A DNA stretch of 64,000 nucleotides from Agarilytica rhodophyticola (GTDB taxonomy: Bacteria; Pseudomonadota; Gammaproteobacteria; Pseudomonadales; Cellvibrionaceae). The first letter of the stretch is position 1; every line of letters begins with the position of its first letter. Position numbers and translations under genes: made by a program. The DNA lies in assembly GCF_002157225.2 (NCBI RefSeq), contig NZ_CP020038.1:1387001-1451000 (forward strand), in the 5' to 3' direction. This document shows positions 48,862 through 59,650 of the stretch, piece by piece. Under the pieces are notes generated by a model. That model made no database searches. It was not told the DNA's origin and was given only the letters and a program-made list of their open reading frames with translations.

Positions 48862-49884
48862 TTGTCCACTGGAAATGCTGATGAGTTATCAGGTGATAAT
48901 GTCCTATCTGATACATTAAACCATGCATCGCGCCAGCGTATTATTACGATTATGGGGCCGACAGCATCAGGCAAGACTGACCTTGCTATTGCCTTGCGTG
49001 GGCATCTCAATGGCGAAATTATTAGTGTGGATTCCGCTTTGGTATACCGGGGTATGGATATTGGTACAGCCAAGCCTACGGCAGAAGAACTTGCCAAAGC
49101 ACCCCATCGTTTGATTAATATTCGCGAACCGAATGAGCCTTATTCTGCGGCTGATTTTTGTCGCGATGCTAAACATGAAATTGAAGCAATTTTAGCCTTG
49201 AATAAAACACCCATTTTGGTGGGTGGGACAATGATGTATTTTAAGTCGTTACTAGAAGGCTTGTCCGATATGCCTGTTGCCAATAGCAATATCCGCAATG
49301 CTATTGAGCAAGAGGCCAAACAATTTGGCTGGCCCCATATCCATAAGCTTTTACAAGAAGTAGATCCTATTTCAGCGGCTAAGATTCATCCTAATCATTC
49401 TCAACGTCTAAGTCGTGCATTAGAAGTTTGCCGTATTAGTGGTAAACCATTTTCCAGCTTTCAAAATCGTCTCAGCGGAGGGCTTTTGGAAAAATATGAC
49501 TGGTACCAAATTGCTATTTCCCCAAGAGACCGACATTGTCTACATGAGCGTATCGAATTGCGTTTTGATCAGATGCTAACAAATGGTTTGCTAGAAGAAG
49601 TAGCGGCTTTAATGACTCGTAAGGAACTGCACAAAGACTTACCTGCAATTCGAGCTGTTGGCTATCGGCAAGTATGGGAGCATCTGGAAGGCTTGTACGA
49701 TCGTCGTGAAATGCGTGACAAGGGTATTGCCGCCACACGTCAGCTGGCAAAAAGGCAACTTACGTGGTTGCGTTCGTGGCAAGGGGCACAGTGGCTATTT
49801 ACTCAACAAGAAAATGGAAATTTCATGACAGTTGAAGAATTAACGCAAATTGCCTTGAAAATTATAGCTAAAAGAGCCATATAA
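48862..49884 (+). CDS. miaA: tRNA dimethylallyltransferase MiaA
   Basis: 340 aa from a TTG start 2 bp after mutL, with GAGG 9 nt ahead; the next in-frame ATG lies inside the P-loop strand and is too late. P-loop [27 protein letters not shown] and [13 protein letters not shown] are typical. It adds the dimethylallyl group to A37 of tRNAs reading UNN codons. The mutL-miaA-hfq-hflX order is conserved in gammaproteobacteria. Confidence 0.97.
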   Translation: MSTGNADELSGDNVLSDTLNHASRQRIITIMGPTASGKTDLAIALRGHLNGEIISVDSALVYRGMDIGTAKPTAEELAKAPHRLINIREPNEPYSAADFCRDAKHEIEAILALNKTPILVGGTMMYFKSLLEGLSDMPVANSNIRNAIEQEAKQFGWPHIHKLLQEVDPISAAKIHPNHSQRLSRALEVCRISGKPFSSFQNRLSGGLLEKYDWYQIAISPRDRHCLHERIELRFDQMLTNGLLEEVAALMTRKELHKDLPAIRAVGYRQVWEHLEGLYDRREMRDKGIAATRQLAKRQLTWLRSWQGAQWLFTQQENGNFMTVEELTQIALKIIAKRAI

Positions 49885-50221
49885 TGTAGACTAAAATGAT
49901 ATATTCTTAGAGTACTACATAGATAAACTGACCTTTGACTATTCAGTTTTAATGTTTTGTCATACAAATTAACTCTGGTATAACACCGAGTATATATTTA
50001 AAGTTAAGCTCCTTAAATGCATATTTTGGTCAGCTACAGAATAAAAGAATTTGTCACGACAATTCCTGAATCGCGGGGGAACTTTTGTCCCTTTCACTTG
50101 TTATTTATTTTTGTATGCTTGCATCGCCACAGGCTCAAACAGCCTAAATGGTAGTCAGTACACCATTTTGTATTGAACATATGGCAGATGTTTTATTTAC
50201 TTTCCAATAAGGAGAACAACA
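49885..50221. promoter_or_regulatory. 337-bp hfq upstream region with tandem hairpins
   Basis: An AT-rich non-coding region upstream of hfq. Two adjacent hairpins lie close to the gene: AGGCT/AGCCT (50131-50145) and AAATGGT/ACCATTT (50146-50168). They could shape the hfq leader, where Hfq is known to autoregulate translation in E. coli. AAGGAG precedes the ATG. No confident promoter could be chosen. Confidence 0.4.
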
Positions 50222-50479
50222 ATGTCAAAAGGGCATAGCTTACAAGACCCTTACCTTAACGCTTTGCGTAAAGAACGTATCCCTGTTTCAATATATTTAG
50301 TAAACGGAATTAAGCTGCAGGGCCAAGTTGAATCTTTTGATCAGTTCGTCGTACTGTTGAAAAATACGGTTAGCCAAATGGTATATAAGCACGCCATATC
50401 CACAATTGTCCCATCGCGACCAGTGCGAGTTCCAATGCTGAACCCGGAGGCTGGTGAAGATTTGGATAGTACAGAGTAA
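50222..50479 (+). CDS. hfq: RNA chaperone Hfq
   Basis: 85-aa Sm-like hexameric RNA chaperone for small-RNA regulation. Sm1 ([24 protein letters not shown]) and Sm2 ([12 protein letters not shown]) are complete, with the proximal-face YKHA motif. The C-terminal tail is short and acidic (AGEDLDSTE), closer to Pseudomonas Hfq than to the long enterobacterial tail. The hflX gene begins 12 bp downstream. Confidence 0.98.
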   Translation: MSKGHSLQDPYLNALRKERIPVSIYLVNGIKLQGQVESFDQFVVLLKNTVSQMVYKHAISTIVPSRPVRVPMLNPEAGEDLDSTE

Positions 50480-50491
50480 GCGGAGCCTTTA

Positions 50492-51832
50492 TTGTTTTTT
50501 GAAAGGCCTGATTCTGGTGAGCTAGCAATCTTAGTTCACTTGAACATCACCCAAAAAGTAGATGCCAACGATCCCCGAGAGTTTGAAGAACTTGTTCTTT
50601 CGGCTGGCGGTGATCCTGTGGCATTTTTAACTGGGCAACGCACCGTGCCCGACTCACGTTATTTTATCGGCTCCGGTAAATTAGACGAGCTGCGTTCACT
50701 GGTTATGCACCACCAAGCAGGCTTGGTGATCTTTAATCATGAACTTTCTCCCAGCCAAGAGCGTAATATAGAGAAAGAGTTGCAGTGCCGAGTGCTCGAT
50801 CGCAATGGTTTGATTCTCGATATTTTTGCTCAACGCGCCCGTACCCACGAAGGTAAGTTACAAGTGGAATTGGCGCAGCTGGAGCATATGTCTACCCGTT
50901 TGATTCGCGGCTGGACTCACCTTGAGAGGCAAAAAGGCGGAATTGGATTGCGTGGCCCTGGTGAGACGCAGTTAGAAACTGATAGACGTTTGCTACGTGC
51001 CAGAATTAAATCTATTCACAAACGGCTGGAAAAAGTGAGAAAGCAACGGGAGCAAGGTCGTCGCTCCCGTTCTCGTGCTGAGATACCCACCTTGTCTTTG
51101 GTCGGTTATACCAACGCAGGGAAATCCACTTTATTTAATGTGGTCACTGATGCAGGTGTTTATGCCAAAGATCAGTTGTTTGCAACACTCGATCCCACAA
51201 TGAGACGTATTGAATTAGGGAATTCTGGACCCGCTGTCTTAGCCGATACAGTGGGTTTTATCAGCCATCTGCCACACCGATTAATCGAGGCATTTCGTGC
51301 TACTCTTGAAGAAGCAGCTAATGCTGATTTACTGCTGCATGTTATCGATGTTGCAGATGAGGAACGTGCGCGCAATATTTATCAAGTTAATGAAGTGCTT
51401 GAAGAAATCGGCGCGAATGAGATTCCCCAATTACTTGTCTACAACAAAATTGATCTGATGGAGGACTATTCTCCAAGAATTGACTATGATGAGCAGGGGA
51501 AGCCCTGTGCGGTATGGTTGTCTGCGCAAAATAACCTAGGGGTCGATCTGCTTTTTGAGGCGATTACTGCATTAGTAGCGGAGAAAATTTTTCAAGCGAG
51601 TATCCGTCTGGAAATGAGCGAAGGCAGCTTGCGGGCTCGTCTCTATCGACATAATGCCGTTTTGGATGAGCGTTACCAGGAAGATGGTTCTTGTGAGATG
51701 GATATATGCTTGCCCGAAGTAGACTTGATCAAATTACTAGCAGCAGAGAATCATTCGTTGGATTCATTGGTGTGCGTTGACAATCACCGTAACCACGATG
51801 AACCTGCAGTGAGGACTGCTAACAGGCATTAG
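50492..51832 (+). CDS. hflX: Ribosome-associated GTPase HflX
   Basis: 446 aa. TTG start (MFFERP) with GGAG 6 nt ahead; Pseudomonas HflX begins the same way. An N-terminal HflX domain (~20-195) precedes a G domain with GYTNAGKST (G1), DTVGFISHLP (G3) and NKIDL (G4). The acidic, Leu-rich C terminus is normal. HflX splits stalled 70S ribosomes after heat stress. It lies between hfq and hflKC, but 152 bp separates it from hflK. Confidence 0.97.
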   Translation: MFFERPDSGELAILVHLNITQKVDANDPREFEELVLSAGGDPVAFLTGQRTVPDSRYFIGSGKLDELRSLVMHHQAGLVIFNHELSPSQERNIEKELQCRVLDRNGLILDIFAQRARTHEGKLQVELAQLEHMSTRLIRGWTHLERQKGGIGLRGPGETQLETDRRLLRARIKSIHKRLEKVRKQREQGRRSRSRAEIPTLSLVGYTNAGKSTLFNVVTDAGVYAKDQLFATLDPTMRRIELGNSGPAVLADTVGFISHLPHRLIEAFRATLEEAANADLLLHVIDVADEERARNIYQVNEVLEEIGANEIPQLLVYNKIDLMEDYSPRIDYDEQGKPCAVWLSAQNNLGVDLLFEAITALVAEKIFQASIRLEMSEGSLRARLYRHNAVLDERYQEDGSCEMDICLPEVDLIKLLAAENHSLDSLVCVDNHRNHDEPAVRTANRH

Positions 51833-51984
51833 GGTAAGGTAGATTAAAAATAATACAGCCCAAGAAAATTAGTACGAGGTCGCTTATTTTATAGGTGATT
51901 TGCAGGCAGATTATCGTATCTTCCTTGAAAAATATTAATTCATCTTTATATCCTAAATTTAAACTTAAGTAAGCGGAGATTTCT

Positions 51985-53145
51985 ATGGCTTGGAACGAGC
52001 CGGGTGATAATAAAGACCCATGGGGTGGCGGCAATCGAGGTAATGATGGCCCTCCCGACCTAGACGAAGCATTAAAAAACTTGCAGAAAAAGCTCTCCGG
52101 TTTATTTGGTGGTAATGGCGGCGGCAGCTCGAATGATAACTCCGGGATTAATAAAACCCTTTTTATAGTTGCAGCTATTATCGTTGTTGTGGGCTACCTT
52201 TATTCTGGTATGGCAGTTGTCAATGAGCAAGAACGCGCTGTTGTCTTGCGTCTGGGCGTTTACCATGAAACTAAAACCCCAGGTTTTCGCTGGAATCCGC
52301 CACTTATTGACAGTGTTTATACTGAGAACGTAACTAAACTTAGGAACTGGTCAACCACAGAGCAAATGTTGACCCAAGACTTAAATATTGTCGATGTTAA
52401 GATTTCTGTTCAATATTCCATCGACGATGCTCGTGACTTTATTCTTAATGTACGCAATCCCGAAGCGAGCTTGCGCCAAGCGGCAAACAGTGCTCTGCGC
52501 CATGTTGCTGGTTCTACTGTGATGCACGATATCTTAACCCAAGGACGAGAGGAAGTTGCTGCCAATATCCAAGAGCGTTTGCAAGCCTACTTGAATAATT
52601 ACGAGACTGGGATCTCCATTGAAAAGGTGAATGTGGAAGATTCTAATCCTCCTATTGAAGTGCAAGATGCCTTCGATGATGTGATTAAAGCTCGTGAAGA
52701 TGAAGAGCGTTATAAAAACCGTGCTCAAGCTCATGCCAATGCTGTCATTCCCGAAGCAAGAGGTATTGCTCAGCGCATGGAAGAAGAAGCCAATGCCTAT
52801 AAAGAGCGAGTCATTGCGCAAGCTCAAGGTGAGGCTCAACGCTTTAGTTATTTGCTAGAAGAATACAAGAAATCACCAGAAGTAACGCGCCAACGTTTAT
52901 ACCTTGATGCAGTGCAGGAAGTTATGTCTAGTTCATCGAAGATTATGGTAGATGTTGAGGGTGGTAACAATATGTTGTACCTGCCTCTTGATAAGATCGT
53001 GTCTTCTGCGCCAGGAGGATCATCAATTCCGTCTATGGGTAAAAACATCTCACCTTCGGATCGAGATATGATTGTCAATCAAGTGGTTGAGCGCTTAAAA
53101 CGTGAATTAACTACTTCCAGTTCTCGTCGCCGGGAGGGTCGTTAA
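51985..53145 (+). CDS. hflK: FtsH protease modulator HflK
   Basis: 386 aa. A Gly/Asp-rich cytoplasmic N terminus (~1-55) precedes a membrane helix (~58-80) and a band-7/SPFH domain (~80-290), with a periplasmic coiled coil (EERYKNRAQAHANAVIPEA). HflK and HflC form a large membrane cage around FtsH hexamers and restrain degradation of membrane proteins. GGAG lies 8 nt before the ATG. The hflC gene starts 2 bp after the stop. Confidence 0.97.
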   Translation: MAWNEPGDNKDPWGGGNRGNDGPPDLDEALKNLQKKLSGLFGGNGGGSSNDNSGINKTLFIVAAIIVVVGYLYSGMAVVNEQERAVVLRLGVYHETKTPGFRWNPPLIDSVYTENVTKLRNWSTTEQMLTQDLNIVDVKISVQYSIDDARDFILNVRNPEASLRQAANSALRHVAGSTVMHDILTQGREEVAANIQERLQAYLNNYETGISIEKVNVEDSNPPIEVQDAFDDVIKAREDEERYKNRAQAHANAVIPEARGIAQRMEEEANAYKERVIAQAQGEAQRFSYLLEEYKKSPEVTRQRLYLDAVQEVMSSSSKIMVDVEGGNNMLYLPLDKIVSSAPGGSSIPSMGKNISPSDRDMIVNQVVERLKRELTTSSSRRREGR

Positions 53146-53147
53146 TC

Positions 53148-54029
53148 ATGACGCCAAAAACGATGCTTTATTCTGTACTAGTTATTGTTGCGATAATTAT
53201 CGGGGGCAACTCTGCCTATATCGTCAACGAATATGAGCGTGGTGTATTACTACGTTTGGGTAAAGTGCACATCGAAGACTTGCGTCCGGGTTTGCATTTT
53301 AAAATACCTCTTATTGATGTTATCCGGAAGTTTGATGCTCGTGTGTTGACGCTGGATGCTAGACCTGAGCGTTTTTTGACCGTCGAAAAGAAAAGTATGA
53401 TGGTCGACTCTTATGCTAAGTGGCGTATTATCGATGTTAGTAAATTCTATACCGCTACCAACGGTGAAGAAGATCGCGCTCAGCGCTTGCTGGCGCAGCG
53501 TATTAATGAAGGTTTGCGCAACCAGTTTGCTCGACGTTCTCTGCAGGAAGTTGTCAGCGGCGAGCGGGATCAATTGATCAACAGCATTACGGTGCAACTT
53601 AATGAATTTACCCAAGAGTCTCTTGGGGTGGAAATCGTCGATGTTCGTGTCAAAAAGATTGATCTTCCTGATGAAGTGAGTGAGCCTGTATACAACAGGA
53701 TGAGGGCCGAACGTGAGCGAGAAGCACGTGAGCATCGCGCTAAGGGTAAAGAGCAAGAAGTGATCATTATGGCTAATGCTGATAAGGAAAAGGTTATCAT
53801 TGAAGCTGACGCTTACCGCAAAGCCGAGTTATTACGTGGTGAGGGAGATGCGAAAGCTGCTGCCATATACGCTGAAGCTTACAACAAAGACCCTGAATTC
53901 TATGCCTTTGTTCGCAGCTTAAATGCCTATCGAGCTACCTTTAGTGGTAAGGAAGATATTCTTTTACTCGATCCTGAAAGTGACTTTTTCAAGTATCTGA
54001 ATAATTCCACAGGCAAGAAAGTTAAGTAA
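53148..54029 (+). CDS. hflC: FtsH protease modulator HflC
   Basis: 293 aa. An N-terminal membrane helix (~5-24) is followed by an SPFH domain (NEYERGVLLRLGKV; VDVRVKKIDLPDEV) and a charged helical segment (REREAREHRAKGKEQE). It pairs with HflK in the FtsH-HflKC complex. It is the last gene before a strong terminator. Confidence 0.97.
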   Translation: MTPKTMLYSVLVIVAIIIGGNSAYIVNEYERGVLLRLGKVHIEDLRPGLHFKIPLIDVIRKFDARVLTLDARPERFLTVEKKSMMVDSYAKWRIIDVSKFYTATNGEEDRAQRLLAQRINEGLRNQFARRSLQEVVSGERDQLINSITVQLNEFTQESLGVEIVDVRVKKIDLPDEVSEPVYNRMRAEREREAREHRAKGKEQEVIIMANADKEKVIIEADAYRKAELLRGEGDAKAAAIYAEAYNKDPEFYAFVRSLNAYRATFSGKEDILLLDPESDFFKYLNNSTGKKVK

Positions 54030-54077
54030 GATAATATTTATACTGTCTAAACTACACAATCTTCTGTAAAATAAATT

Positions 54078-54105
54078 AACCGGCCACCATTGAGCCGGTT
54101 TTTTT
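54078..54105 (+). terminator. Intrinsic terminator after hflC
   Basis: AACCGGC and GCCGGTT form a 7-bp stem with a 9-nt loop, followed by seven T. It separates the hfq-hflXKC group from hisZ-purA. Confidence 0.88.
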
Positions 54106-54181
54106 ATGCTTTAAATAATAGCAAGCCTCTGAGCAACGCTATTTTCTGACCAAGCAGTGACTCAAGTAATAATTTAGAGAC

Positions 54182-55372
54182 ATGATGAACAATAAAGTCG
54201 ATCGTTGGCTATTGCCTGATGGCATTGAAGAAGTATTACCTGAACAAGCATTGTATCTTGAGAGTTTGCGTAGGCGGTTTGTAGATTTGTTTATACGTTG
54301 GGGCTATGACTATGTCATTCCGCCAATGATCGAATTTACAGATTCTCTGCTAACTGGTTCAGGCCAGGATATCGAGCTATTAACATTCAAGCTGACGGAT
54401 CAACTATCTGGTCGTACCCTCGGATTGCGCGCCGATATTACGCCCCAGGCGGCGCGGATGGACGCTCACAGTCTTAAGCGTTCAGGTGTTAACCGGCTCT
54501 GTTATGCCGGCCATGTATTGCAGACCAAAGCCAAATCCCCTCTGGGATCTCGCTCGCCGATTAAGGTTGGAGTTGAAATGTTCGGCGTCTCTGCCTTAGA
54601 AGCAGAGGTTGAAGTTGTCAGCCTACTTCTTGAAGCCCTGACAGTAGCAAATTTAGATTGCCAATATATTGACCTGGGCCATGTGGGGATCTTTCGCTGT
54701 TTAGCACGAGCAGCTGAGTTAAATACTGAGCAAGAAAGTGCGCTATTTTCGTTGCTGCAAAGTAAGGCCTTCTCTGATATAGATCGTTGGCTTAATGAGA
54801 ATGTTAAAGATGAGCAGGCGCGACAATGGCTTTCCGCGCTATCGAAACTTTCAGGCAGTGACAAAATTATTGAGCTGGCCCGTGAAGCTTTTGCTGATGC
54901 ACCATCTGAAATACACGCAGCACTCGACGATCTTGCAACATTAGCGGATACCGTACTTGCTCGTTACCCTAATGTGCAGCTGTATTTTGATTTAAGCGAA
55001 TTACGTGGTTACCACTACCACACAGGTATTGTTTTTGGTGCTTTTGCCCCAGGTGTCGGCAATGCTATCGCCCGCGGTGGGCGCTATGATTCTGTTGGCG
55101 AAGCCTTTGGTCGCGCTCGTTCTGCGACGGGCTTTGATATTAACTTAAGTGCCATATGTCGTTTGCAAAGACATGAGTGCTCACCTCCGGATAAAGGTAT
55201 TTTTGCTTGCCATGAAGCCGGTGAAGCGCTTTGGCAAAAAGTTCAAGAATTGCGTGCTCAAGGTGAGCGTGTAGTTATGGGAGTTCCGGGGCAAGCTATG
55301 CCGGAAGACTATCAGCATTGCGATCGCATTCTGTGTGTGGAAAACGATCAAGTGCTATTGAAAAATATGTAA
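54182..55372 (+). CDS. hisZ: ATP phosphoribosyltransferase regulatory subunit HisZ
   Basis: 396-aa HisRS paralogue that activates the short form of HisG in histidine synthesis. Class II synthetase-like motif 2 (LRADITPQAARMDAH) and motif 3 region (ARGGRYD) are present, but the anticodon-binding domain of true HisRS is missing. It implies a short-form HisG elsewhere in the genome. It is linked to purA downstream (68 bp), as in Pseudomonas. Confidence 0.95.
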   Translation: MMNNKVDRWLLPDGIEEVLPEQALYLESLRRRFVDLFIRWGYDYVIPPMIEFTDSLLTGSGQDIELLTFKLTDQLSGRTLGLRADITPQAARMDAHSLKRSGVNRLCYAGHVLQTKAKSPLGSRSPIKVGVEMFGVSALEAEVEVVSLLLEALTVANLDCQYIDLGHVGIFRCLARAAELNTEQESALFSLLQSKAFSDIDRWLNENVKDEQARQWLSALSKLSGSDKIIELAREAFADAPSEIHAALDDLATLADTVLARYPNVQLYFDLSELRGYHYHTGIVFGAFAPGVGNAIARGGRYDSVGEAFGRARSATGFDINLSAICRLQRHECSPPDKGIFACHEAGEALWQKVQELRAQGERVVMGVPGQAMPEDYQHCDRILCVENDQVLLKNM

Positions 55373-55410
55373 TCAGACACATTAGGTACTCCCTAAATCC
55401 ATCAATTTAA

Positions 55411-56739
<1,329 letters not shown>

Positions 56740-56793
56740 CCCCTTTCATCTTTTTTAGTTCTCCATATTATGGCTCTTTAGCCTTTGTTTAAG

Positions 56794-56822
56794 AGCCCAT
56801 AATTTCTGTGCAATTATGGGCT
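56794..56822 (+). terminator. Hairpin, probable terminator of purA
   Basis: AGCCCATAATT and AATTATGGGCT form a perfect 11-bp stem with a 7-nt loop. The following T-run is short (TTTGAATTT), so efficiency is uncertain. Confidence 0.6.
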
Positions 56823-56975
56823 TTGAATTTCCTATTACATCCCACCCAATGTATTTTTGAAACTGCTCGCAGATTTCAAAATCTAAGGTCTGCTTACTTT
56901 TTGGTTATACTGTCTTTGGTATGATAAGAGCTTTCCTTCAAATCGAAGGTGACATGCCGTTATACTGGTGGCTCA

Positions 56976-57001
56976 TAGTTTCGATAGTTAGTTTCGATAG
57001 T
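56976..57001 (+). repeat. Tandem 13-bp direct repeat upstream of rnr
   Basis: TAGTTTCGATAGT occurs twice back to back with no mismatch. It may be replication slippage or a paired protein-binding site ahead of rnr. Confidence 0.6.
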
Positions 57002-57047
57002 GGCTCGCTTACTGTATTTTCCATGGGCATAAATAAAATAATGAAGG

Positions 57048-59576
57048 ATGAATCGTTTGAAAAAAAATAAACTTAAAGATCCCTTCGCTGAACGAGAAGC
57101 TTCCAATTACGCTAACCCTATTCCAAGTCGTGAATTAATATCTCAAGTGCTAGAAAAATCTTCTGGCCCAATGGACTACAAAAAACTATGTAAAGCACTA
57201 CAAATTAACGGTGACCAGGCGAAAGAAGCTTTGCGTAGGCGCTTAAATGCTATGGAGCGGGATGGGCAATTGGCCACCAACCGCCGACGGGAATATGGTT
57301 TAACCAATAAAATGGACTTAGTACGTGGCCGGGTACAAGGGCATCGCGACGGCTTTGGCTTTGTGATTCCTACTGATGGTTCTGCCGATATTCATTTAAG
57401 TAATCGGCAAATGCGCAAAGTCTTTGATGGTGATGAAGTTCTTGCCCGACCAAGCCCAGAAGATTTTAAAGGGCGTAGAGAGGGAAAAATTGTCGAGGTT
57501 TTAAGCCACAATACCCATCAACTGGTAGGGCGCTACCTTAACCAGGGAGGCAGTCATTTTGTGCGGCCAGACAATCCGCGCAATAGCCAAGATGTTATTA
57601 TTCCACCAGAAGATACGGCTAATGCCCAGGCGGGACAGTTTGTGGTGGTGGAGGTTACCCAACAACCAGATCGTTACCAAAAGCCCGTCGGCCGCATTAT
57701 GGAAGTGCTTGGTGACCATATGGCACCTGGGATGGAAATCGATGTTGCCATTCGCTCCCATGGTATTCCTCATACTTGGCCTGCGGACGTGCAACAGCAA
57801 ACCTCGTTTTTTACCGCTGAGGTAAAAGAAGAAGATAAATTAAACCGGATAGATTTACGTCACCTGCCGTTTGTCACTATCGATGGTGAAGACGCCAGAG
57901 ATTTCGACGATGCCGTCTATTGTGAACGTAAGCGCTCAGGTGGTTGGCGTTTATTTGTGGCCATTGCCGATGTTTCACACTATGTGCCTTCTGGCTCAGC
58001 TCTAGACCAGGAAGCCATGGTACGGGGCAACTCGGTGTATTTTCCCGACTATGTTGTGCCCATGCTGCCGCAGGTTTTATCTAATGGCTTATGCTCTTTG
58101 AACCCGAAGACAGATCGACTCTGTATGGTTTGTGAGATGACGATAAGTGCTGCTGGTAAAATTAGTGGCTATAAATTTTATGAGAGTGTTATGCACTCTC
58201 ATGCTCGTCTTACCTATACCCAAGTGGGAGCATTTCTGGCAAACCCTAAGCGGCAGCAAAAAGGAGATATTGCTGCTCTCACACAGCATATCGATGAGCT
58301 TTATCGTCTTTATCTCGCTTTGCGTTTAACACGGGAAGCGAGAGGGGCTATTGATTTCGAAACAAAAGAAACGCGCATCATCTTCGATGAAGAGCGCAAA
58401 ATACACAAAATCATACCTGTGGAAAGAAATGAAGCCCACAAACTGATTGAAGAGTGCATGTTGGCGGCCAATGTCTGTGCTGCAAAGTTATTAGAGAGTC
58501 TCAAAATTCCTACCCTTTATCGTGTGCATGAAGGCCCCAAAGCTGAGAAATTAGAAGGGCTTAATGAATTTTTAGGCGAGCTTGGGCTAAGTATGAAAGG
58601 CAGCGGCAAGGTCAGCCCACAGGATTATCGTGATGTATTGGCACAGGTTGGAGAGCGGCCAGATGCTCACTTAATTCAAACAGTTATGCTGCGAAGTATG
58701 AACCAAGCGCAATATCAGGCGGAAAACCTTGGGCATTTTGGATTGGCTTATAAAGCGTATGCACATTTTACTTCTCCCATTCGCCGTTATCCCGATTTGA
58801 TTGTTCACCGCGCTATTCGCGCACTTGTGCGTGCTGATATAGCTTCCAACAAAGTCCGTCGTCATCCGGAACGAGCTCTTGTGCCATTTTCGGAAAATTA
58901 CCCTTATGACACAGCAGATATGGTGAGCTTTGGCGAACAGTGCTCGACTACCGAGCGACGCGCAGATGAAGCGACACGCGATGTTATTAGCTGGTTGAAG
59001 TGTGAATTCTTGCAAGAACGTGTCGGCGAAGAGTTTGATGGAGTTATTAGTGCCGTCACAGCCTTTGGGTTGTTTGTAGAATTATCAGACTTATATGTAG
59101 AGGGGTTAATACATATAACCTCGCTGCCCCAGGATTACTATCACCACGAAGCCTCACAGCATCGCTTAGTAGGCGAGCGAAGCCGACGGGTTTTTCGTAT
59201 TGGTGATCAACTGCGGGTTCAGGTGGCAAGAGTCGATCTGGACGAGCGTAAAGTGGATTTTGAGCTGATAAAGATTAAGTCGAAAAAACGCAAAGGCACA
59301 AATACTCTTAGTGATGATATGGAGCCGGGTTACCGTAAGAACAGTGAAATAAAGCCAAAGTCTCGTCGACGAGTACGTAAAAGACCCATCTCAGATGCAG
59401 TCAGCGAAGGGGAAGTCGAAACTGTTAAACAAGATCAAGGTAAACCGCAGGCTGTGAAAGCAAAGGTAGCTGCTAAAGCTAAGAAAAAAACTAAAGCCAC
59501 CAGTTCGTCAAAAGCGAAAAAGAGCAAGAAAACTAAAAGAGAAAAGCGAAGAAAGACTAAGTCTAAGAATAACTAA
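57048..59576 (+). CDS. rnr: Ribonuclease R
   Basis: 842 aa. Processive 3'-5' hydrolytic exoribonuclease that degrades structured RNA. A winged-helix N terminus (~1-85), cold-shock domains (~90-240), the RNB catalytic domain (~265-600; DGEDARDFDDAV with catalytic Asp) and an S1 domain (~655-740) precede a long Lys/Arg-rich tail (~745-842). At the ATG at 57048 the GAAGG is too close; an in-frame TTG at 57057 has AAGGA 8 nt ahead and is an alternative. It is followed by rlmB. Confidence 0.97.
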   Translation: MNRLKKNKLKDPFAEREASNYANPIPSRELISQVLEKSSGPMDYKKLCKALQINGDQAKEALRRRLNAMERDGQLATNRRREYGLTNKMDLVRGRVQGHRDGFGFVIPTDGSADIHLSNRQMRKVFDGDEVLARPSPEDFKGRREGKIVEVLSHNTHQLVGRYLNQGGSHFVRPDNPRNSQDVIIPPEDTANAQAGQFVVVEVTQQPDRYQKPVGRIMEVLGDHMAPGMEIDVAIRSHGIPHTWPADVQQQTSFFTAEVKEEDKLNRIDLRHLPFVTIDGEDARDFDDAVYCERKRSGGWRLFVAIADVSHYVPSGSALDQEAMVRGNSVYFPDYVVPMLPQVLSNGLCSLNPKTDRLCMVCEMTISAAGKISGYKFYESVMHSHARLTYTQVGAFLANPKRQQKGDIAALTQHIDELYRLYLALRLTREARGAIDFETKETRIIFDEERKIHKIIPVERNEAHKLIEECMLAANVCAAKLLESLKIPTLYRVHEGPKAEKLEGLNEFLGELGLSMKGSGKVSPQDYRDVLAQVGERPDAHLIQTVMLRSMNQAQYQAENLGHFGLAYKAYAHFTSPIRRYPDLIVHRAIRALVRADIASNKVRRHPERALVPFSENYPYDTADMVSFGEQCSTTERRADEATRDVISWLKCEFLQERVGEEFDGVISAVTAFGLFVELSDLYVEGLIHITSLPQDYYHHEASQHRLVGERSRRVFRIGDQLRVQVARVDLDERKVDFELIKIKSKKRKGTNTLSDDMEPGYRKNSEIKPKSRRRVRKRPISDAVSEGEVETVKQDQGKPQAVKAKVAAKAKKKTKATSSSKAKKSKKTKREKRRKTKSKNN

Positions 59577-59650
59577 GTTCAAAAATAGCTAAAACGAAGA
59601 AAAACAAAAGTTACTAACATCGATTAGGGCAGGCTAGCTGCATACAAATT

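Larger units (their letters stand above)
56740..57047. other. 308-bp purA-rnr intergenic region
   Basis: It contains the purA hairpin, a small hairpin CCTTC/GAAGG near 56933-56947 and a tandem 13-bp duplication (TAGTTTCGATAGT) at 56976-57001. Pseudomonas carries a tRNA-Leu gene here; no tRNA (no T-loop GGTTCGA) could be found. The rnr promoter should lie in this stretch. Confidence 0.5.

Noticed and set aside
56740-57047. tRNA-Leu expected from Pseudomonas synteny
   Set aside because: No acceptor/T-arm pairing and no GGTTCGA-like T loop found on either strand.
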